Origin: a virus | IMG/VR virus record: IMGVR_UViG_3300008111_000108 | Span: 1-43,404 of that record | Direction: 5' to 3' (one strand) | Length of the DNA stretch: 43,404 nucleotides | In this document: positions 35,169 through 42,866 of the stretch, piece by piece | How positions within the stretch are numbered: the first letter of the stretch is position 1 | Layout of the letters: every line of letters starts with the position of its first letter | Translations under genes and position numbers: made by a program | The notes under the pieces: model-generated | Databases searched by the model: none | Seen by the model: only the letters and a program-made list of their open reading frames with translations | Told to the model about the DNA's origin: nothing

Positions 35169-35397
35169 TTTTAACTAGGCTCTTTTCAACAATCTCCTGA
35201 ACGTATTCAGAAAAATGCTTTCTTACGCTTCCTGTTGGTCTTGAGCCAATAGCCGCCCAGATCCTTTTATATTCCATAACATTTGCAAAAGTGGTTGGAC
35301 ATAAAAGTGTACCTTCAAACTCTTTTAAAACTGTTGGAAGTGGTACGTGTTTTCCGCAGCATTTGCACTGCTTAGCAAGCTCTTGATATGTACTCAT
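35158..35397 (-). CDS. Small zinc protein, 79 aa
   Basis: CKCCGKHVPLP and LLCP supply cysteines for a zinc site, as in small phage proteins between terminase and glycan genes. It overlaps the terminase end by four bases. Function unknown. Confidence 0.6.
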   Translation of the reverse strand: MSTYQELAKQCKCCGKHVPLPTVLKEFEGTLLCPTTFANVMEYKRIWAAIGSRPTGSVRKHFSEYVQEIVEKSLVKNEL

Positions 35398-37187
35398 ATT
35401 ATCATCATCCTATCCATTGCTTCTTTTAAATCTGGTGGCATTTGAGGTGCTTTAATTAAATTAAAAGACTCTTCTTTATCTGTTCTAAAATCATCATCCA
35501 TTGTGTAAGATTCGTAAGTATGTATATTAATTTCATCATTCCTATTTGGTCTAGTCAAACTAATTGAATTATATATTGCTCCACAAACTGCATCCGCTAA
35601 ATCCTTAGATCCTTTTCGTGGGTGATCTACTCTATCCCTCATAATTCTAAGCTGTAGGAGTTCGTCTATAAGCAATGGTATGTGTGGGCCCGTTAGTCTT
35701 TCTTCAAGCACCACCATTGCCATATCATCATAATGTTTTTTAGCAACAGATAAGGTTTCTGTATTAATACCATACTGCTTAAGTTGCTGCATCATATCGT
35801 GGGAGTTCCATCTATCAAAACTACACACTCTAATTTTAAATCCTGCTGTTCTTAAGGAAAGAATATAGTCCTTTACTTCAGTAAAATCAACAGACTTGTC
35901 TGGAGTTGGAGTCCAGTATCTTACTGCGTCAACCTCTACGATTGGAGCAGGCTGTGAGTAAGTATCTGTTACTTTAACGTTAACCCATCTTTGAACATGA
36001 GCCATAGCTACTGCACAGTGGTCATGTTTTTGTGCAAGGTCTACGTGTATAAAATATTCTTTATCTGGATCTGGAGCAAACCATGTCTCTAATCTTCCAA
36101 AACTATCTACTGCTAGCGCCATATTATTAAAAGACTTTTCAATTTTTTCACGAGACTTAAAGAAAGCATCTACAGCATCTGATGGCATGCAGGCAAATCT
36201 ACTTAGCGCATCAGGCATATTTTTGTAGAATTCAACTTTAAAATCTTCAATTTTTTTAGTAGGATTAATCTCCCAAGTTGGTCTTTTTAATGCAAAAACT
36301 TTAGGAATATTATATGAAACTATATGGTCTTCTTCCCATTCAACTGTGACCTCATTGCCAGTAGTTCCATCTGGCAAATCTTCGTCCATCTTCAATGTCT
36401 TAGACCTAAGTACAACTTCTTTTTCTGCAATAACAGACTCATAAAATTTTTGAATAGGATCATTCTTAAATCTTGGGAATGACAAAAGTATAATTTTACC
36501 GTAGTCTGGAAAACGTGAGATGACAGAACCTCTGTACATATCATATATGGCGTCTGCTGTTTTAGCCTGATCATGCCCTGTAGTGTTTTCTGTGGCAAAT
36601 CCAGAAATCTCATCAAGAATAACTGCAATAACGTTATATCCCTCAAATGCCTCTCTTTCAGAATGGCCAGAATACACGTTTACATTTTTATTAAATCTTA
36701 TCTCTGATGCTTTTGGATCGTACTTTCCAACAAACCACGGAGATCTTTCAATTCTGGTTTTAAATCCTTTGAAGAAAACATTGTTAGCCTGTTGTGCGTT
36801 AACAGCAATATTGATAATATCAATGGTATCTCCAGGAGGCTTACCATAATATGTTGCTGGATCCTTTAAGCATAATAGTAAATATACTATATAAGAAACA
36901 GAAATTGTTGAAGTATAATCTTTTCCAGAACCTTTACCTAGCTGTGCGATTATCTCTGTGCAGGTTTGCTTATATCTTCTCTTTCCTTCTTCTTCACCAA
37001 AAAGCTTTATAAGAGTTGATTCTTTATAAATTTGTGAGCCCTTTTCAATAAGAGTATACTGATACTCTGAAAGCGGTGGGAGTCCAAGATACTCTGGGCT
37101 TGTAACAAATGTTCTGAGATCTACTGGTCTCTCATCAAACTCTTCGCCATCTAAAATATCTATGAGGTCATTAAAATTAAAGTCCAT
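35394..37187 (-). CDS. Terminase large subunit, 597 aa
   Basis: ATPase part: Walker A GKGSGKD at residues 84-90, Walker B VILDE at 189-193. Nuclease part: Asp383 in FIHVDLA, Asp458 in CSFDRW and Asp532 in DLADAV, the expected acidic triad. It packages DNA into proheads. It overlaps the small-subunit gene at its start. Confidence 0.93.
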   Translation of the reverse strand: MDFNFNDLIDILDGEEFDERPVDLRTFVTSPEYLGLPPLSEYQYTLIEKGSQIYKESTLIKLFGEEEGKRRYKQTCTEIIAQLGKGSGKDYTSTISVSYIVYLLLCLKDPATYYGKPPGDTIDIINIAVNAQQANNVFFKGFKTRIERSPWFVGKYDPKASEIRFNKNVNVYSGHSEREAFEGYNVIAVILDEISGFATENTTGHDQAKTADAIYDMYRGSVISRFPDYGKIILLSFPRFKNDPIQKFYESVIAEKEVVLRSKTLKMDEDLPDGTTGNEVTVEWEEDHIVSYNIPKVFALKRPTWEINPTKKIEDFKVEFYKNMPDALSRFACMPSDAVDAFFKSREKIEKSFNNMALAVDSFGRLETWFAPDPDKEYFIHVDLAQKHDHCAVAMAHVQRWVNVKVTDTYSQPAPIVEVDAVRYWTPTPDKSVDFTEVKDYILSLRTAGFKIRVCSFDRWNSHDMMQQLKQYGINTETLSVAKKHYDDMAMVVLEERLTGPHIPLLIDELLQLRIMRDRVDHPRKGSKDLADAVCGAIYNSISLTRPNRNDEINIHTYESYTMDDDFRTDKEESFNLIKAPQMPPDLKEAMDRMMII

Positions 37188-37713
37188 TTACTTCCTCATT
37201 TATAACTATAGGCTCAACAATACCAGTTATTTGAGAAAGTCTTTTTGCCACATCCATTTTACACTTTGGGCAAGAAGCTGTAACCTCTTTTAAAATTTTA
37301 ACAAGGATATCCTGTTTTCTTTCTGTTTCCGCTAGCTGGGTTGCTAGCTCTACGTTATCTAATAATCCCACTTCTTGAAGCATGCCAATTCGCTTGCCTT
37401 CAATATCTGCAATTAGCTTTAAAGAAGTTGCTTTAACATTTAGCTGGCCCTGTGTGTCAGCATCCTCTACGGTCTTCCAGGCTTCTTTAATTAGCATAGC
37501 GTAATGTTGGTCAGCCCCAGAGATGGCTTCTTTTGCCCTGTCACGGGCCGTAGAATCGTTTCTAACGACTTGTTTCCACTCGTCTATATACTCTATAACC
37601 TCTGCACGTTTAAAGCCCGTCAGGGAGGCAATTTGGGTAGGATTATTGCCTTTGAGCAACTCCTCAACTACCCTATTCATGCGATCATAATGATCAGCCA
37701 AGTCTAATTCCAT
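37177..37713 (-). CDS. Probable terminase small subunit, leaderless, 178 aa
   Basis: An HTH-like N-terminus (KGNNPTQIASLTGFKRAEVIEYI), a long helical middle, and a CPKC near residue 150. Its place directly before the large subunit supports small terminase. TATAAT lies six bases before ATG 37713 and the palindrome TTAGTTGACTAA sits just upstream of the -10, so a repressor there could control packaging genes. Confidence 0.7.
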   Translation of the reverse strand: MELDLADHYDRMNRVVEELLKGNNPTQIASLTGFKRAEVIEYIDEWKQVVRNDSTARDRAKEAISGADQHYAMLIKEAWKTVEDADTQGQLNVKATSLKLIADIEGKRIGMLQEVGLLDNVELATQLAETERKQDILVKILKEVTASCPKCKMDVAKRLSQITGIVEPIVINEEVNGL

Positions 37714-37718
37714 AGATT

Positions 37719-37742
37719 TATTATACCATCTTAGTTGACTAA
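37719..37742 (-). promoter_or_regulatory. Terminase promoter with palindrome operator copy 5
   Basis: TATAAT on the minus strand, six bases before ATG 37713. The palindrome TTAGTTGACTAA (37731-37742) lies in the spacer upstream of it. Confidence 0.65.
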
Positions 37743-38065
37743 GATTGGGATTTTGCTATCTTTAATAGCACCAAATACCCTATTAGATCATCAATATCGT
37801 TATCTCCTGGGTATTCTGTGCCCTTCATTAACCTATTTAGCTTGTCATCAATGCGAACATGAAGCTGTTCTCTTGGACCAGCTTTTGAAAATATACGAAT
37901 TGGATCTAACGCTGAGTTGCCATAAGCTATATTCTTTTTTACTAGCATGTGCGCTATTTCGTGACATGTTTCTAGAATCTGTTTGCCAGCCGCTGTTCCA
38001 GCTGTTAATAGATATAGATCATCACATTTAAATTGATTTGAATCTGGAAAAACTGGCTCAAGCAT
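37739..38065 (-). CDS. DUF1599-like nucleotide-modification-associated protein, 108 aa
   Basis: NIAYGNSALDPIRIFSKAG and the later DNDIDDLIGYLVLL match DUF1599, a MazG-like group linked to modified nucleotides in phages. The helical body fits a nucleotide pyrophosphohydrolase-like fold. Whether this phage modifies its DNA is not shown here. Confidence 0.7.
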   Translation of the reverse strand: MLEPVFPDSNQFKCDDLYLLTAGTAAGKQILETCHEIAHMLVKKNIAYGNSALDPIRIFSKAGPREQLHVRIDDKLNRLMKGTEYPGDNDIDDLIGYLVLLKIAKSQS

Positions 38066-38960
38066 CTTGGACTCCTATCCAATCATCTAATTTAACTTTA
38101 GGATACCATCCTAAAACTTTTTGGGCTCTTGATATATCTGCCCTTGTTGCTATAGCGTCTCCCCGCCTTGCAGGAAAAATTTCATATTGATCTGATATCA
38201 TACCACAAACTTCAAGGATTGAAAAGTTTTTTCCAGTACCAATATTATATACCTTACCAGTGTCATGATTATCTAATTCAGAATACATTGCTAAAATATT
38301 TGCATTTACTACATCTGAAATGTGAGTAAAGTCTCTTCTCTGTGCTCCGCCATAAATAGTTAGAGGCTTGCCTTCTTTTTTCTGTTTAAAAAATTTTCCT
38401 ATAACGGTTGCATATTCACCAGACCCAGGCTGTCTTTCTCCATAAACATTAAAGTATCTTAAAATTATTGTTTCAACATAATAGTTGTCATTATATATCT
38501 TGCAAAGGTTTTCTCCCAAGAGCTTAGTTGCTGCATATGGATTTAAACAATTTGTATTATCTGTTTCTTTATTTGGAAGGTGCAAAGTATTTCCATAAGC
38601 AGAAGATGTACTTGCAAATATAACCCTTTTAATATTATTATTTGCAGAAGCATTTAATACATTAAGAGTTCCAATCGCATTAACCTCTATACTTCTTAGA
38701 GGATCTTCAAAAGAAGATTGTATTCTAGCATCTGAGGCTAGGTGGAAAACATAGTCTACGTCAACAAATAAATCTTTAATTTGCTCATAATCTGTAATGT
38801 CTGCTAGGTGATTTTCTGCTCCTTGATTCCAATAAAATGATTCATTAGATCCAGCAGACTCGTTATCTATTGCTATAACCTGATGACCCTCATACACTAA
38901 TCTATCAACTAGGTGGGACCCAATAAATCCAGCAGCCCCAGTAACTAAACACTTATACAT
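38058..38960 (-). CDS. NAD-dependent sugar epimerase/dehydratase, 300 aa
   Basis: Extended SDR: GAAGFIGSH (NAD binding, residues 8-16), catalytic STSSAYGN and YAATK near 145, and a C-terminal substrate domain with GGAQRRDFTHISDV. Similar to GalE-type epimerases of nucleotide sugars. It supports a glycan pathway with adjacent transferases. ATG at 38960 overlaps the GT25 end. Confidence 0.85.
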   Translation of the reverse strand: MYKCLVTGAAGFIGSHLVDRLVYEGHQVIAIDNESAGSNESFYWNQGAENHLADITDYEQIKDLFVDVDYVFHLASDARIQSSFEDPLRSIEVNAIGTLNVLNASANNNIKRVIFASTSSAYGNTLHLPNKETDNTNCLNPYAATKLLGENLCKIYNDNYYVETIILRYFNVYGERQPGSGEYATVIGKFFKQKKEGKPLTIYGGAQRRDFTHISDVVNANILAMYSELDNHDTGKVYNIGTGKNFSILEVCGMISDQYEIFPARRGDAIATRADISRAQKVLGWYPKVKLDDWIGVQDA

Positions 38961-39600
38961 TTTTTGTCCTTATCGTAGACTCATACTTTTCATTAATCTC
39001 TATAGGAAGGAGCTCTGGTGGCTTTGGAGCATAGACATTAAGTAATCTATTCTCTCCGCCTTCAAGTAAAAAGTTATCAACAGGTCTAATCATTCCCATT
39101 TTATGGGTAAGATCTATTGCCTTTACCGCACCCTCATAGCTAATCAAGTATGCTAAAGTAGACCAGTCTTGATATGCTCTGGCTATAAAATGATTTTTAA
39201 TATAATGATCTTTAATAGAAAACCTAGCAGCCATGTATCTATTTGCATATAAAAAAAACATATCGTAATCTTTTGGAAGCTTTTTTTTAGAAGAAGTATA
39301 TTTATTTAAAAAATTATTTTTTAACAAAGCATCATCTTCAAGTATTAACAAGTCTTCTAATTTATTTTTTACAATATATTTCCACGCCAAATAATGACTT
39401 GCAAAACACCCTACTTCAGGCTTAGTAAGCTCAGCACCAGTAACACGAAACTCTAGGTTAGATGAATAAAATTCTTTAAGATCTGATTCGTTATGAGCAT
39501 TAACTACGGGGATAACTGCTCTGCGATCTCCAAGAATATTCTCAATTTCTGTAATATTGTCTTGCCTAGAATTATCTATTTGTATTATGTGATAATTCAT
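38953..39600 (-). CDS. GT25-type glycosyltransferase, 215 aa
   Basis: EVGCFASHYLAWKYI and LLILEDDALL are signatures of glycosyltransferase family 25, which adds sugars to surface glycans or to collagen-like proteins. It overlaps the HTH gene by ATGA. Acceptor unknown. Confidence 0.8.
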   Translation of the reverse strand: MNYHIIQIDNSRQDNITEIENILGDRRAVIPVVNAHNESDLKEFYSSNLEFRVTGAELTKPEVGCFASHYLAWKYIVKNKLEDLLILEDDALLKNNFLNKYTSSKKKLPKDYDMFFLYANRYMAARFSIKDHYIKNHFIARAYQDWSTLAYLISYEGAVKAIDLTHKMGMIRPVDNFLLEGGENRLLNVYAPKPPELLPIEINEKYESTIRTKNV

Positions 39601-39737
39601 TTTACTAAACCAAAATCTTTAAGCTGCCTGTATATAGTCATAGTTGTTACAGAACACTCCTTGGCTATTTCTTCCATGCTTTTTCTTTGAACAACATATC
39701 TTCTATAAAGCCAGTCTTTACTTTTATAAAGCTTCAT
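39597..39737 (-). CDS. Small HTH protein, 46 aa
   Basis: Almost all of the product is a helix-turn-helix: SMEEIAKECSVTTMTIYRQLKDFGLV. It is a minimal DNA-binding module, possibly a regulator or recombinase fragment. ATGA overlap with GT25 and overlap with the methyltransferase show cotranslation. It is one candidate for a protein binding the palindromic operators (speculative). Confidence 0.7.
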   Translation of the reverse strand: MKLYKSKDWLYRRYVVQRKSMEEIAKECSVTTMTIYRQLKDFGLVK

Positions 39738-40317
39738 TAGTTCCTCTATAAAGATAAACCATTTTTTCTTCAAAGTCAGACTTATATGTTTTTACAATTT
39801 GCAAATCTGTATATAAAAATGGTTCTGTTTTTAGATTAAGGCCTCTATATGCTCCATTTTTAATATTAATATTTTTTGTTGTACTTGGTATATCATTTGT
39901 AATCAAAGCATACTTACAGCTTTTAAATATCTTTTCCATAACAATCTGAATAGATTCAAAATCTAAATGCTGCAGTACATCTTTAATTAATACTAGGTCG
40001 ACTTGTGGGTATTCGCAAGTTACTATATCGTCATTAATAACCTCAACATATTTTGGAAGCTTTCCATAATAAGTTTTTATTGCGTGGTCACTTACTTCTA
40101 TACATTTATATGAATCTATACTTTTTAAATCTAGGCTTCTTAAGATCTTTGTATCTCCACTGCCAAGATCAAGTATAGTCTTTACATTATAAAATTTAAT
40201 AAATCCGTTTAAGTAATTAATATATTCTTTTGCATTGAATGGCAAAGACCCTGTTCCACTATCTTGACCCCACTCATTTGTAAGATATACTTTATTAAAA
40301 ACTTCTCTGTTATCCAT
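39724..40317 (-). CDS. SAM-dependent methyltransferase, 197 aa
   Basis: Class I Rossmann: ILDLGSGDTKIL near residue 48, CIEVSD at strand 2, LVLIKDVLQHLDFES at motif IV. Substrate unknown, perhaps a sugar of the nearby glycan cassette. Its 3' end overlaps the HTH gene. Confidence 0.8.
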   Translation of the reverse strand: MDNREVFNKVYLTNEWGQDSGTGSLPFNAKEYINYLNGFIKFYNVKTILDLGSGDTKILRSLDLKSIDSYKCIEVSDHAIKTYYGKLPKYVEVINDDIVTCEYPQVDLVLIKDVLQHLDFESIQIVMEKIFKSCKYALITNDIPSTTKNINIKNGAYRGLNLKTEPFLYTDLQIVKTYKSDFEEKMVYLYRGTNEAL

Positions 40318-40319
40318 GT

Positions 40320-40886
40320 TTACCTCTCAGTTAAGACAGTGTTTGAATAGTGGGCTATTCCAAAAGCATCCGCAACATCAAAATCATCTAATGCAATATT
40401 ATACTTTTTATTAAAAAAATCTACAGTTCTTTGCTTACGAATTTGTCGTAACTTATTCTTATACCAAGAATCAGCATATCCTGGGTTGGCTGCTCTTATT
40501 GCAGACTTCTCATCTTTCGTCGGATTTTTGTTGCCAATGTGCGCCTGCCATGCGGTAGGGCTAATTGTAATAACCTTAGCGCCAGTAGACATAAGCTCAG
40601 CAATAACAACTCCATAGACATATGACAATTTTATCACAGCATCAGGTGATCTGACAAGGACTGCTCCCTCTACAACTATGTAATCACTCTTTAATTCATC
40701 TAGCATTGCATGCATCTTAACTTTTGCATCATATATTTTTTCGTATATATCTGCACCAACAAATTCTATTTTACCCCATTTAATAGGCACATTGTTTTCC
40801 ATCAAACAAAATGCAACAGAGTTGGTTGAGGCATCTATCCCCAAAACTTTGTTTGCTTTTGTTTTAATAAGATCAGCTAACTTCAT
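40320..40886 (-). CDS. RuvC-like Holliday-junction resolvase, 188 aa
   Basis: RNase H-like fold with Asp18 (VLGIDAST), Glu73 (VVEGA) and Asp near 167-170 (DVADAFGIA), the RuvC metal site. It resolves recombination or replication junctions before packaging. It overlaps the zinc protein upstream. Confidence 0.85.
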   Translation of the reverse strand: MKLADLIKTKANKVLGIDASTNSVAFCLMENNVPIKWGKIEFVGADIYEKIYDAKVKMHAMLDELKSDYIVVEGAVLVRSPDAVIKLSYVYGVVIAELMSTGAKVITISPTAWQAHIGNKNPTKDEKSAIRAANPGYADSWYKNKLRQIRKQRTVDFFNKKYNIALDDFDVADAFGIAHYSNTVLTER

Positions 40887-41154
40887 CTATCATCCTCAAC
40901 AATTGATCTCTGTTTTGCTTATTTCTCATTTTAATGCAGGAAGCACATACATCTTCATTTTGATATTTACTTAGTGGAGATTTACACTTTTTGCATTTCT
41001 TAATTATTTTACCTTTTCGTATTGCTTTTTTTTCATAGTATTTTTCCATGATTCTTTTATTTGTAGCAACACGACAACATTCATCTGAGCAGTACTTTTG
41101 GTTATGAGTTTTTGCCTCAAATTCTTTTGCACAGTCTGAATTACCGCATATCAT
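40873..41154 (-). CDS. Double zinc-ribbon protein, 93 aa
   Basis: ATG 41154 lies two bases after the previous stop with GAGG near. Two metal sites are seen: C-x4-C with CSDEC, then CKKC with CASC. A basic helix (KRIMEKYYEKKAIRKGK) links them. The longer frame to 41238 would run through the Cas4-like gene. May bind DNA beside RuvC. Confidence 0.65.
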   Translation of the reverse strand: MICGNSDCAKEFEAKTHNQKYCSDECCRVATNKRIMEKYYEKKAIRKGKIIKKCKKCKSPLSKYQNEDVCASCIKMRNKQNRDQLLRMIDEVS

Positions 41155-41155
41155 T

Positions 41156-41950
41156 TTATACCTCGTAAGCCTCAATCTGGACTTCTCCTGTTGGGCCAGA
41201 CCAGCATTCCTTTTTAATAGGACATCCCTTACATGCATAACTTGTTTTTAAAAATGGTCTCATTGGAATCCCGCCATCCTTAAAGTTGTCATAAACTTCA
41301 CACATCCAAATAAAAAGATTATCAATAATTTGCTTATTCTTTTCATTCATCTGGATTGGGATAAGAAGAATCTCTTGAGTGTTTTTATTTTCATACAAAA
41401 AGAAAGCCTCTTTAACATTTTTTAATTTCATGTATGTTAAGATTTGCAATGCATGATTTCCAGAAGGAGACATTTCTGCTTGGCGTGTATCCCAAACTTC
41501 TTGCTTAGCAGTTTTAATTTCTCCAATTACTTTCTCGCCATCCCAATCAATAATTAAATCAATAAATCCTCTGATTGGAGGATACTCGTTTTTAATTTCA
41601 ACTTCTGTTTCAACTGACTGTATCTTTGTAGTCTTAAACAGATCTGTGGACTGACTTTGAATAAGAGCCTGTAGTCTTTCATGCGCTTGTGTACCCTGTG
41701 CCATGTTTGCAACAGCTTTTGCATCATTACTATCTATAAAGTTTGCACCGCTAAAAGCCATGTACCAATATCTAGGACAGTTACCATGTCCATAGCCAAG
41801 AGAACTAGGGCTAAATGATTTCTTTGTCATTTCTCCATCTGGTCTTTTTGTTGCAAGGTATGCATCATCTAGTAGCTTGGCAAACTCTTGTATGTCAAAG
41901 TTGCCTTCGTATTTTTTAAACTTAAGGTTCTTAACTATATCTCTAGCCAT
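41156..41950 (-). CDS. Cas4/RecB-like PD-(D/E)XK nuclease with Fe-S cysteines, 264 aa
   Basis: RGFIDLIIDWDGEKVIGEIKTAK carries the Asp and Glu-x-Lys of the nuclease site, followed by the QILTY helix. Cys in GNCPRYWY and the C-terminal CKGCPIKKECW give the four-Cys 4Fe-4S pattern of Cas4/AddB-like exonucleases. It lies among RecA and RuvC genes. No CRISPR array is present. Probably recombination or end-processing. Confidence 0.85.
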   Translation of the reverse strand: MARDIVKNLKFKKYEGNFDIQEFAKLLDDAYLATKRPDGEMTKKSFSPSSLGYGHGNCPRYWYMAFSGANFIDSNDAKAVANMAQGTQAHERLQALIQSQSTDLFKTTKIQSVETEVEIKNEYPPIRGFIDLIIDWDGEKVIGEIKTAKQEVWDTRQAEMSPSGNHALQILTYMKLKNVKEAFFLYENKNTQEILLIPIQMNEKNKQIIDNLFIWMCEVYDNFKDGGIPMRPFLKTSYACKGCPIKKECWSGPTGEVQIEAYEV

Positions 41951-42289
41951 TTATGAGTTGTACCTAACGACATACTTGAGTGCATCTACAAGCTTGTCTA
42001 TGGACTCCTTTACTGAATAATATACGTTCTTCTTGTTATTGTTTGAGGTTCCAGCCTTATCCTTGGCAATAGTAGAATAATATGAAGCAAGCACAGCAAA
42101 CTTAGTTGACATAGCCTGTAACTCCATAATTAGATGAGGAGCCTTAGCTGAAGGGACATCAGGGTTCATTAAAAGCTTTACTACAATTGACAAAGCTCTA
42201 TCAAGATGCTCATCCTTCATGAACTCGTGTAAATCATTAAATTCAGTTATATCGCTAATTAGCTCTAATGTGTTTTTATCTTCTGCCAT
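41951..42289 (-). CDS. Helical hypothetical protein, 112 aa
   Basis: Mostly helical, with a Ser/Asn/Lys linker near residue 82. It is the gene directly before the Cas4-like nuclease. No motif. Unknown function. Confidence 0.65.
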   Translation of the reverse strand: MAEDKNTLELISDITEFNDLHEFMKDEHLDRALSIVVKLLMNPDVPSAKAPHLIMELQAMSTKFAVLASYYSTIAKDKAGTSNNNKKNVYYSVKESIDKLVDALKYVVRYNS

Positions 42290-42380
42290 TTTTGATCCTC
42301 TTATCTAGTTTATCTATAAACAGTCCGACTGGATATCCGATTACAAATCCTATCATTAGTCCTAATAAAAAACTAGTCAT
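42276..42380 (-). CDS. Small membrane peptide, 34 aa
   Basis: One helix of 20 hydrophobic residues (FLLGLMIGFVIGYPVGLFI) followed by basic residues (KLDKRIKNGRR). ATG 42380 has GGGAGAC before it. It overlaps neighbours by 8 and 14 bases. Role unknown. Confidence 0.55.
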   Translation of the reverse strand: MTSFLLGLMIGFVIGYPVGLFIDKLDKRIKNGRR

Positions 42381-42678
42381 CTGTCTCCCACTTTTCTACT
42401 AATTGCTCTAGTAATGACCACTCAATTACTGCAAGCCTCGTTTTGCTATTGTCTTTGCCAAGGATGAGTTTGAGAACAGGATACTTATCCCTACTAACTT
42501 TAAAGGTGTCTGTACAAACTTTAGCCCAAATACTTTGTGAAATAGAGATTGATTTTTCATATTCTTTATAATCCACCACGAAAGATTTCCACGTAGCGTC
42601 ACCCTTCTGATAATCACCACGTCCACTATTTTTTTGTTGTTTTGCACCATCTCTTTTAGCCTCTGATCTTTCTGACAC
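42373..42678 (-). CDS. Possible small endonuclease-like protein, 101 aa
   Basis: NSGRGDYQKGDATWKSFVVDYKEYEKSISI resembles the E/D-x(n)-D-x-K core of small PD-(D/E)XK resolvases. The rest is helical with KTRLAVIEWSLLE. It lies between RecA and Cas4-like genes. The nuclease identification is tentative. Confidence 0.5.
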   Translation of the reverse strand: MSERSEAKRDGAKQQKNSGRGDYQKGDATWKSFVVDYKEYEKSISISQSIWAKVCTDTFKVSRDKYPVLKLILGKDNSKTRLAVIEWSLLEQLVEKWETDD

Positions 42679-42866
42679 TACTCAACCTTAATCTGATTTG
42701 GATGTCCCTCAGGGCATTCCCAAGCAAGTATTAAAGTCAATGGGTCCCAAAAAGCTTCTTCTGCATCTTGATTGCATTTAGAGCATGGCTTCATTCCATG
42801 AATTTTTTGCAACTCTGACTTATGTAACAATTCTGGTTTATGAAAAAACTCATTAAGATTTGGCAT
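42678..42866 (-). CDS. Zinc-ribbon protein, 62 aa
   Basis: CSKC near residue 33 and CPEGH near residue 51 form a metal site around an aromatic strand (WDPLTLILAWE). It overlaps the RecA end by 14 bases. Function unknown. Confidence 0.6.
   Translation of the reverse strand: MPNLNEFFHKPELLHKSELQKIHGMKPCSKCNQDAEEAFWDPLTLILAWECPEGHPNQIKVE

Noticed and set aside
35548-35562. Another copy of the YTAGTCRACTAR palindrome
   Set aside because: It has an extra base in the centre and lies inside the terminase coding region.
41156-41950. Cas4-like nuclease as part of a CRISPR system
   Set aside because: No repeat-spacer array or other cas gene is seen. Its neighbours are RecA and RuvC, so recombination is the better reading.
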